A program made the position numbers and the translations under genes. From positions 1-6,719 of the forward strand of contig CAXTJZ010000214.1 in NCBI GenBank assembly GCA_964244695.1: a stretch of 6,719 bases of DNA. Direction: 5' to 3'. Source of the stretch: BOG-908 sp964244695 (lineage in GTDB: Bacteria; Pseudomonadota; Alphaproteobacteria; Acetobacterales; Acetobacteraceae). Positions within the stretch are counted from its first letter, which is position 1; each line of letters opens with the position of its first letter. Shown here piece by piece: positions 1-3,512 of the stretch. A model generated the notes under the pieces. That model did no database searches, was not told the DNA's origin, and worked only from the letters and a program-made list of their open reading frames with translations.

Positions 1-13
1 CGACAGCGCCAGC

Positions 14-57
14 AAAAGCTTTTTGCTTCTTTTTCTCGAAAAAGAAGGCCTTCCTTG
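14..57 (+). repeat. AT-rich dyad repeat, arm E1 (left-arm type)
   Basis: Clear copy of the intergenic repeat. AAAAGCTTTTTG is followed by a hairpin with arms 26-34 (CTTCTTTTT) and 39-47 (AAAAAGAAG) around the loop CTCG, then the outer tail GGCCTTCCTTG. The stem closes with C26:G47, the left-arm type. Positions 1-9 (CGACAGCGC) are the reverse complement of the core block at 1880-1888, so this is the left arm of a module whose core and right arm lie before the window. It sits directly upstream of the glycosyltransferase gene. Confidence 0.85.
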
Positions 58-86
58 ACTTCTTTGGGTTCGAAAGGCCTTCCTTG
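47..86 (+). repeat. 11-nt direct repeat at the repeat edge, supplying the TTG start
   Basis: GGCCTTCCTTG occurs at 47-57 and again at 76-86, with starts 29 nt apart. The first copy is the outer tail of arm E1. The last three bases of the second copy are the TTG start codon of the downstream gene, and AAAGG at 73-77 is a possible ribosome binding site. The repeat edge appears to have been partly duplicated and to have donated the translation start. Confidence 0.6.
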
Positions 87-1472
87 CCTCTACGCTACCA
101 AAGCCGAGCCGCCCTAGCCGTGATCCTAGCCGTCACAGGCGTGCTGTGGCCGTTGCAGCGCGCCCGCTCGCTCAACGATTTCGACCAGCCGTTCTACCTG
201 GGCATCGCGCACGACCTGGTGCACCACCGGCGGTTCACGGATGGCTTCATGTTTGCCGGGCCGGACGAGAGCGGCGTGCGGCCGCCGGGGATGCGGTTTG
301 CACCGTTGTATCCGGCTTTGCTGGCGGCGGCGGCCAGCCTGGATGGCCGGTTGCGGGCGGGCATGGATTGTGTGGTGGCCGGGGCGGACAGGGACGCGTC
401 CTGCCCCAGGGCCGCGCCGCTGATGCGCTGGGTGCAGTTCGGCGAGCTGGCGGGGTTTTTCTGGCTGGTGGGGTGGATGGCGCGGCGGCTGGGCGGGCCT
501 GGGGTGGGGTGGCTGGCGCTGGGGCTGGGCCTGTGCAGCGCGAAGCTGCTGCTGGGCTCGGTGGACGTGATGATGACGGAGATGACCACGCTGGTGCTGT
601 CCACGATGGCGATGGCGGCCGGGATGCAGGCGGCGGGGCGGGAAGGGCGGCGGCGTGTGGCGTGGGCGGCGGGGGCGGGGGTGCTGCTGGCACTGACGGC
701 GCTGACGCGGCCGGCGTTTCTGTATCTGCTGCCGGCTGCTGTTGTGGCCGGGGCCGTGCTGGGCGGGCGGCGGGGATGGCCGGCGCTGGCCGGGTTTGCC
801 GCGGCGGCCGGGGTGACGCTGGCGCCCTGGGTGGTGCGCAACGCCATGGTGCTGGGCCGGCCGGCGGTGACCTATGGGTATGACAGCCACACGCTGGTCC
901 AGCGCATCGCGTTCGATACGATGACCTGGCGGGAATACGCGCAATCCTATTTGTGCTGGCTGCCGGACGGGACCTCGATGGGGCGGCGGTTCCTGGGGCC
1001 CGCGGGGTGCGACCGGTTCGGGTGGGACGAGCATCCGGATTCGTTCTACACGCTGGGCCTGCGCCACATGCTGCCGGAGACGCTGGCGGCTGCTGGCGGG
1101 TATCCGCACCATCTTGCCTATCTGCTGACCCACTACGTGTTGCGCATGCCTGTCTGGCACCTGCTGGTGAGCATTCCGCTGGCGTTGCGCGGCGCGTATG
1201 TGGCGCATTGGTGGGGTTTCGTGCTGTTCTGGGCGGCGCTGGGCCTGACATGGGCGGCGAGGCCTTGGAGGGCGCGGAGTGAAGATACGGTTTGGCGGCC
1301 TGGCGTGCTTCTGCTCGCCTGGCCGGCGTGGTTCATGCTGGCGTTCAATGCGTCGGTGGCGGTGAACCAGGTGCGTTATAATCTGCTGCTGATCCCGCTC
1401 TACGCCGTATCCGGCGCCTGCGCGTTGCGGGCTGTGGCAGTGCGGCGGGGCTGGTGGAGGGACGCCGCGTGA
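84..1472 (+). CDS. GT-C-type polytopic membrane glycosyltransferase (ArnT/PMT-like fold)
   Basis: Predicted 462-aa inner-membrane protein that probably transfers a sugar from a polyprenyl-phosphate donor to an envelope acceptor on the periplasmic side; donor and acceptor cannot be read from sequence. The first membrane segment is at about residues 8-25. It is followed by a periplasmic loop with acidic residues (D32, D34, D44) and a YPALL element, the usual place of the catalytic acid in GT-C enzymes. About ten further hydrophobic segments follow. ALTRPAF (206-212) and APWVVRNAMVLGRP (247-260) are typical of the family, as is the RYNLLLIPLY C-terminal segment (431-440). The start is TTG84 with AAAGG six bases upstream. 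No ATG, GTG or TTG precedes it in frame within the window although the frame stays open through repeat E1. GTG120 is an alternative that would cut into TM1. The gene is coupled to the next by a GTGA overlap. The GT-C call is firm; the specific role is unknown. Confidence 0.8.
   Translation: MPLRYQSRAALAVILAVTGVLWPLQRARSLNDFDQPFYLGIAHDLVHHRRFTDGFMFAGPDESGVRPPGMRFAPLYPALLAAAASLDGRLRAGMDCVVAGADRDASCPRAAPLMRWVQFGELAGFFWLVGWMARRLGGPGVGWLALGLGLCSAKLLLGSVDVMMTEMTTLVLSTMAMAAGMQAAGREGRRRVAWAAGAGVLLALTALTRPAFLYLLPAAVVAGAVLGGRRGWPALAGFAAAAGVTLAPWVVRNAMVLGRPAVTYGYDSHTLVQRIAFDTMTWREYAQSYLCWLPDGTSMGRRFLGPAGCDRFGWDEHPDSFYTLGLRHMLPETLAAAGGYPHHLAYLLTHYVLRMPVWHLLVSIPLALRGAYVAHWWGFVLFWAALGLTWAARPWRARSEDTVWRPGVLLLAWPAWFMLAFNASVAVNQVRYNLLLIPLYAVSGACALRAVAVRRGWWRDAA
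1456..1461 (+). promoter_or_regulatory. Shine-Dalgarno GGAGGG that sets the start of the 1469 gene
   Basis: GGAGGG lies seven bases upstream of GTG1469, inside the 3' end of the glycosyltransferase gene. An earlier in-frame GTG at 1454 has no such site and would lie before this one, so 1469 is the better start. It gives a GTGA stop/start overlap typical of translational coupling. Confidence 0.7.
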
Positions 1473-1816
1473 AGGCCGCGCACCTGCCTTACGTGCTGGA
1501 CGGTGCCTCGGCGCTGCTGGCGCCTGGTCCGCGGCGGTCGCTTGCGCTGGGACCGGGGCAGGTGGGGCGCGGTGGCGTAGCGTCGCTTGCGGTGTGGGAC
1601 GCGTCAGGCGCGATTTGGGACAGGGATCTGTTTGCGGCGTTCTGGGAGTACGATGCGGGGCAGATCGACTGGCTGGCGGGGTTCCTGTGCGACCAGGCGA
1701 TGATCGACTGGTTCGAGGAGCTGGCCAATCCGCCGGAGGCGGAGGAGGAGCCGGAAGAGCTGTTTGCGCGGGCTTCCATGAACACGCTGGAGAGCACGGT
1801 GGACGACGGGCGCTGA
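1469..1816 (+). CDS. Small soluble protein of unknown function, coupled to the glycosyltransferase
   Basis: A 115-aa protein that I do not recognise. It has no signal peptide or membrane segment and so is probably cytoplasmic. The N-terminal half is Gly/Ala/Leu-rich (DGASALLAPG at 11-20, ALGPGQVGRGG at 26-36). The middle is aromatic and hydrophobic (AVWDASGAIWDRDLFAAFWEYD, 41-62, then a helix-like DWLAGFLCDQAMIDWFEEL, 67-85). The tail is strongly acidic (EAEEEPEEL, 90-98), and DD (112-113) lies near the C-terminus. The start is GTG1469, overlapping the TGA of the upstream gene, so the two are almost certainly co-transcribed and may act in the same envelope process. Repeat arm E2 begins about 25 bases after the stop. 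Codon usage and GC content match the upstream gene, which supports real coding. It could be an accessory subunit, but nothing in the sequence shows that. Confidence 0.7.
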   Translation: MKAAHLPYVLDGASALLAPGPRRSLALGPGQVGRGGVASLAVWDASGAIWDRDLFAAFWEYDAGQIDWLAGFLCDQAMIDWFEELANPPEAEEEPEELFARASMNTLESTVDDGR

Positions 1817-1841
1817 GGAGTGGTTTAGAAGAAAGCAGGGC

Positions 1842-1875
1842 CTTCTTTTTTGAGAAAAAGGAGCAAAAAGCTTTT
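1842..1875 (-). repeat. AT-rich dyad repeat, arm E2 (left-arm type)
   Basis: On the minus strand this reads AAAAGCTTTTTGCTCC, then T5, then CTC and A6-GAAG. The + strand hairpin CTTCTTTTT/AAAAAGGAG is closed by C:G with one G:T wobble. The adjoining GCAAAAAGCTTTTGC (1863-1877) can form a second six-bp hairpin. It lies 25 bases past the stop of the 1469 gene, where a terminator or 3'-end structure would sit, but no U-run follows the stem. Confidence 0.8.
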
Positions 1876-1933
1876 GCCTGCGCTGTCGCGGAGTTTTGAG
1901 GCGTGCGTTTCAGCGACACGCGCCCGAACGGAT

Positions 1934-1977
1934 AAAAGTTTTTTGGTTCTTTTTTTCAAAAAAGAACTGCTTCCTTG
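1934..1977 (+). repeat. AT-rich dyad repeat, arm E3 (right-arm type)
   Basis: AAAAGTTTTTTG is followed by the hairpin GTTC-T6/7 to A6-GAAC (1946-1967) and the outer tail TGCTTCCTTG. The stem closes with G:C, the right-arm type. Positions 1916-1976 match minus-strand 5256-5196 except for one inserted A and one T/C change. It lies nine bases beyond the stop of the small lipoprotein gene at 1986. Confidence 0.88.
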
Positions 1978-1985
1978 CTTTGCTG

Positions 1986-2141
1986 CTACGGGCTCGCTGG
2001 CGTGGACACGCCAGGCGGCACGTCCAGCCCCGGCGGGGTGGTTTTGGTGGTGATGGGCTGCGGGTCCCCGCCGCAGCCCGTTAGCAGGGCGGTGCCGGCC
2101 AGCAGAGCGCCCAGCGTGGCACGTCGGAGCGAGCTGGCCAT
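1986..2141 (-). CDS. Tiny Thr/Pro-rich lipoprotein (51 aa), second copy of a duplicated cassette
   Basis: A 51-aa lipoprotein precursor whose function I do not recognise. Residues 1-22 are a lipoprotein signal peptide: SLRR gives the positive n-region, TLGALLAGTALL the hydrophobic core, and LTGC (20-23) the lipobox with C23 as the predicted lipidated residue. G24 at +2 has no Asp retention signal, so outer-membrane sorting is likely. The mature part is only 29 residues (CGGDPQPITTKTTPP, then GLDVPPGVSTPASP). CG-x-D-x-x-P-[VI]-T after the lipobox also occurs in the 61-aa lipoprotein at 2692-2877, so the two are paralogues. The ATG lies ten bases after the stop of the 2152 gene, with no good Shine-Dalgarno. 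It is probably read by the same transcript. The mature chain has lost most of the long Thr runs of its paralogue. Confidence 0.75.
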   Translation of the reverse strand: MASSLRRATLGALLAGTALLTGCGGDPQPITTKTTPPGLDVPPGVSTPASP

Positions 2142-2151
2142 CGCGGGGTGC

Positions 2152-2478
2152 TCAGTTCGGCACGGCGGTTGTTGTTGTAGTGGTGCTGCTGGAGGTGGTG
2201 GTTGTTACCGGTGGCGGGGGCGGCGGGGCCACGCTGGTGCGGGTAACTGTGTTGTCACGCGTCACGTTGGCGCCGTTGCTGTAGCTGGTGGCGCTTGAGT
2301 CCACGCGGTTGCCGTAGGCGTCCACGGCGTGGGTTTCGCGCGAGGTGCTGAGTGTGCCGGGCAGCGGCGCGATCGGCGCCGGCGCGGTGGTCTGCGTGGT
2401 GGTGGTCTCGGACGCGGTCTGCGCGCTGGCGGCGCTGGCGGCGAGCGCTAGCAGGGCGGCGATTAGCAGGGTTTTCAT
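2152..2478 (-). CDS. Secreted Thr/Pro-rich low-complexity protein, paralogue of the 2891 gene
   Basis: A 108-aa exported protein of unknown function. Residues 1-19 form a Sec signal peptide (MKTLLIAALLALAASAASA) with a predicted AXA cleavage before Q20. The mature protein has a Thr-rich start (ETTTTQTTAPAPIAPLP, 24-40) and a conserved middle (GTLSTSRETHAVDAYGNRVD at 41-60, then TSYSNG at 64-69). It ends with a run of six prolines (85-90) and a Thr/Ser tail ending AVPN. It aligns end to end with the 112-aa product of 2891-3229, and the strongest shared motif is PGTLSTS-[RK]-E-x-H-A-x-D-x-YGN-x-VD. There is no lipobox or obvious catalytic residue, so a periplasmic or surface structural role is the mildest reading. 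GGGAG (minus strand, 2494-2490) sits eleven bases before the ATG. The tail DNA is a near-trinucleotide repeat that could change length by slippage. Confidence 0.8.
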   Translation of the reverse strand: MKTLLIAALLALAASAASAQTASETTTTQTTAPAPIAPLPGTLSTSRETHAVDAYGNRVDSSATSYSNGANVTRDNTVTRTSVAPPPPPPVTTTTSSSTTTTTTAVPN

Positions 2479-2520
2479 GGGGCGATCTGCTCCCGGTTCT
2501 GGATTTGTGAGGATGAAGAA

Positions 2521-2558
2521 AGGCCTTCTTTTTTGAAAAAAAGAAGCAAAAAACTTTT
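2521..2558 (-). repeat. AT-rich dyad repeat, arm E4 (left-arm type)
   Basis: On the minus strand this reads AAAAGTTTTTTGCTTC, then T7-C-A6-GAAGGCC; the stem closes with C:G. It lies 5' of the 2478 gene, about 43 bases from the start codon. On the + strand the next bases, GCCTGCACTATGATCGCG, resemble the GCCTGCGCTGTCGCG core found next to arm E2. Confidence 0.85.
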
Positions 2559-2646
2559 ACTTCCACGCCTGCACTATGATCGCGTCTGGTTTGCAAGCGG
2601 GCGTGTTTGCAACGTTAGACCACGGTTCTGGTGCAGTTGTGGAGAT

Positions 2647-2680
2647 GAAAGTGTTTTGCTTCTTTTCTTTATAAAAGAAC
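2647..2680 (+). repeat. AT-rich dyad repeat, diverged arm E5
   Basis: A full-length 34-nt copy (GAAAGTGTTTTGCTTC, then TTTTCTTTATAAAAGAAC) with several substitutions. The stem is reduced to TTCTTTT/AAAAGAA, and the closing pair is a C/C mismatch that mixes left-arm and right-arm types. It lies 11 bases beyond the stop of the lipoprotein gene at 2692. Confidence 0.65.
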
Positions 2681-2691
2681 GATTTTCTTAG

Positions 2692-2877
2692 TTACGGCGT
2701 CGTCGAAGACGAATGCGTCGTAGTCGTGGTGGTTGCCACCGGTGGCGGCGCTGCGGGTGTGGTGGTGGTGGAGGACGACGTGTGCTCCGTGGTGACGGTT
2801 ACCGGCGGCGCGTCATTGCCGCAGGCGGCCAGGAGCGCGGTGGCGCCGAGCAGCGCGGCGGTCAGGGCGTTGCGCAT
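2692..2877 (-). CDS. Tiny Thr-rich lipoprotein (61 aa), first copy of the cassette
   Basis: A 61-aa lipoprotein precursor of unknown function. The signal peptide has R2, a hydrophobic stretch LTAALLGATALL, and lipobox LAAC (16-19); C19 is the predicted lipidated residue and G20 at +2 favours the outer membrane. The mature 43 residues are low complexity: CGNDAPPVTVTTEHT, then runs SSSTTTT, PAAPPP, TTTTTT and SSSTT. This Thr/Ser/Pro/Ala make-up is typical of flexible tethers and of bacterial O-glycosylation sites, but no specific site can be claimed. A good Shine-Dalgarno, GAGGGA (2892-2887), overlaps the stop codon of the upstream secreted-protein gene nine bases before the ATG, so translation is probably coupled. 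It is the longer paralogue of the lipoprotein at 1986-2141, sharing CG-x-D-x-x-P-[VI]-T. Confidence 0.78.
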   Translation of the reverse strand: MRNALTAALLGATALLAACGNDAPPVTVTTEHTSSSTTTTPAAPPPVATTTTTTHSSSTTP

Positions 2878-2886
2878 GATCCCGCG

Positions 2887-2892
2887 TCCCTC
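2887..2892 (-). promoter_or_regulatory. Shine-Dalgarno GAGGGA overlapping the upstream stop codon
   Basis: On the minus strand TGAGGGA contains the TGA stop of the 2891 gene and the ribosome binding site for the 2877 start (nine-base spacing). The second cassette has TGAGCACCCC in its place and has lost this site, so its lipoprotein may be translated less well. Confidence 0.6.
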
Positions 2893-3229
2893 AGTTCGGC
2901 TGGGCGGTGCTGGTGGAGGACGAGGTGGAGGTGGTGGTGGTTGCCGGCGGGGGCGGGGGCGGGGCGCCTACGTTGGTGCTGGTGGACGAGCTTTCCGAGG
3001 CGGTGCCGGTGCCGTTCTGGTAGCTGGTGGACTTCTTGTCGACCTGGTTACCGTAGCCGTCAGTGGCGTGGTATTCCTTGGACGTGCTGAGCGTGCCCGG
3101 GGCGGGGGCGATGGGCGCGGGCGCCATGGTGGATTGCTGGGTGGTTGTGGTTTCGGTTGCGGACTGCGCCTGGGCGGCGCCGGCGGCGAGCGTGAGCGCC
3201 AGGGCCGCAAAACCCGTAGTGAACTTCAT
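2891..3229 (-). CDS. Secreted Thr/Pro-rich low-complexity protein, first copy of the cassette
   Basis: A 112-aa exported protein of unknown function, paralogous over its length to the 2152-2478 product. The signal peptide MKFTTGFAALALTLAAGAAQA ends at an AQA site before Q22. The mature protein has ETTTTQQSTMAPAPIAPAP (26-44) and the conserved block GTLSTSKEYHATDGYGNQVD (45-64) with TSYQNG (68-73). A Ser/Thr stretch, a six-proline run (90-95) and a Thr/Ser tail ending AQPN follow. I chose ATG3229 because it begins a clean signal peptide with GAGG about ten bases upstream. The same frame is open upstream to an in-frame start at 3277, but those 16 extra residues would precede the signal peptide. 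The block H-A-x-D-x-YGN-x-VD is the only part that looks constrained beyond composition. Confidence 0.82.
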   Translation of the reverse strand: MKFTTGFAALALTLAAGAAQAQSATETTTTQQSTMAPAPIAPAPGTLSTSKEYHATDGYGNQVDKKSTSYQNGTGTASESSSTSTNVGAPPPPPPATTTTSTSSSTSTAQPN

Positions 3230-3510
3230 GTTACTCGATCCTCTGCGTACGTGAACAAGCTGCGGGCGTTTGCCCATCTTGACAACTTCGTTGCAACGTC
3301 ATTGCACTTTGCCGGTTCCGGGATTTCCGGGCTGGTTTGCGACTGATTGTTACGGAAGTGGGCAACGGCTTCTTTTTTCACGAAAACGCAGAATATGTTC
3401 GCCTTCCGGTTGTTCCGGCACCTGGGTATCTCCTGGCACACCCGCCTGGCGCAAATGCGGTGAAGTAAAAGTTTTTTGGTTCTTTTTTCAAAAAAGAACC
3501 GCTTGCTTCC
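3230..3510. other. Gap with degenerate left arm, arm E6 and the cassette's upstream region
   Basis: This 281-base gap lies between the FAD oxidoreductase stop and the first secreted-protein start, both on the minus strand. I see no convincing gene in it. It contains a palindrome-bearing block, CGTTGCAACG (3289-3298), whose TTGCAACGT also occurs upstream of the second cassette, a decayed repeat arm at 3368-3390 and the intact arm E6. A promoter for the cassette should lie here, but no clear -35/-10 pair is visible. Confidence 0.5.
3368..3390 (-). repeat. Decayed dyad repeat (left-arm remnant)
   Basis: The + strand reads GCTTCTTTTTTCACGAAAACG. The GCTTC-T6 half matches the arms but the partner half is broken (GAAAACG), so little of the stem remains. 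Its position opposite E6 at the other end of the gap makes a former left arm the best explanation. Confidence 0.45.
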
Positions 3511-3512
3511 TT
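3467..3512 (+). repeat. AT-rich dyad repeat, arm E6 (right-arm type, perfect hairpin)
   Basis: AAAAGTTTTTT is followed by a perfect 11-bp dyad, GGTTCTTTTTT (3478-3488) and AAAAAAGAACC (3490-3500), around a single C. The outer tail GCTTCCTT runs into the stop codon of the FAD gene: on the minus strand the gene ends TAAGGAAGC. It is the most symmetric copy in the window and closes with G:C pairs. Confidence 0.88.

Larger units (their letters stand above)
1842..1977 (+). repeat. Complete composite repeat module (E2 - core - E3)
   Basis: Arm E2 (1842-1875) and arm E3 (1934-1977) face away from each other around a 58-nt core (1876-1933). Core block 1880-1892 (GCGCTGTCGCGGA) and core block 1916-1931 (ACACGCGCCCGAACGG) both recur, with an identical 23-nt spacing, in the minus-strand module at 5196-5321. 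Between them, 1898-1911 folds as GAGGCG-TG-CGTTTC with two G:U pairs. The module fills the gap between two convergent transcription units (1816 and 1986), so it may act as a two-way 3'-end structure. Function is inferred from position only. Confidence 0.75.
2521..2680 (+). repeat. Composite repeat module with diverged core (E4 - core - E5)
   Basis: Arms E4 and E5 are inverted around an 88-nt core that no longer shows the 16-nt block of the other modules. The core carries TTGCAA twice (2591-2596 and 2607-2612), a 6-bp palindrome. This is the gap between the stop of the 2692 lipoprotein and the start of the 2478 gene, so any promoter for the second cassette must lie in or beside it. I found no convincing -35/-10 pair. 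Confidence 0.6.
1986..3229 (-). repeat. Tandem duplication of a secreted protein + lipoprotein gene pair
   Basis: Two cassettes lie head to tail on the minus strand: 3229-2891 plus 2877-2692, then 2478-2152 plus 2141-1986. In each, the first gene encodes an exported Thr/Pro-rich protein ending ...PN and the second a tiny lipoprotein starting 10-13 bases later. Both junctions begin CCGAACTGAG. Upstream of each first gene, GCGGGCG and TTGCAACGT (2607-2615 and 3291-3299) recur with different spacing, so the duplication may have included the control region. Confidence 0.75.

Noticed and set aside
84..1472. Naming the glycosyltransferase arnT or pmt
   Set aside because: Only the general GT-C layout is visible; the specific catalytic-loop and C-terminal domain signatures needed for those names are not.
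126..1919. 597-aa open frame on the minus strand across the glycosyltransferase
   Set aside because: Its translation is Arg/Pro/Gln/His-rich, as expected for the antisense of GC-rich coding DNA, and it runs through repeat E2. The + strand frame has clear membrane-protein and GT-C features.
1842..1977. Classical rho-independent terminators
   Set aside because: The stems are almost entirely A:U and no U-run follows directly on either strand. A 3'-end role stays possible, but I did not label these arms as intrinsic terminators.
1842..1977. Transposon end or MITE with target-site duplication
   Set aside because: Inverted arms suggest it, but I found no matching short duplication outside the arms, and no transposase lies in the window. 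A MITE origin is not excluded.
1850..2084. Short frames encoding FFSKK-like peptides
   Set aside because: These peptides are translations of the AT-rich repeat arms. The same string appears wherever an arm is crossed by an open frame, so it marks the repeat and not a protein family.
3226..3441. 71-aa minus-strand frame upstream of the first secreted-protein gene
   Set aside because: It crosses a decayed repeat arm, shows no signal or domain, and overlaps the start region of a better gene.
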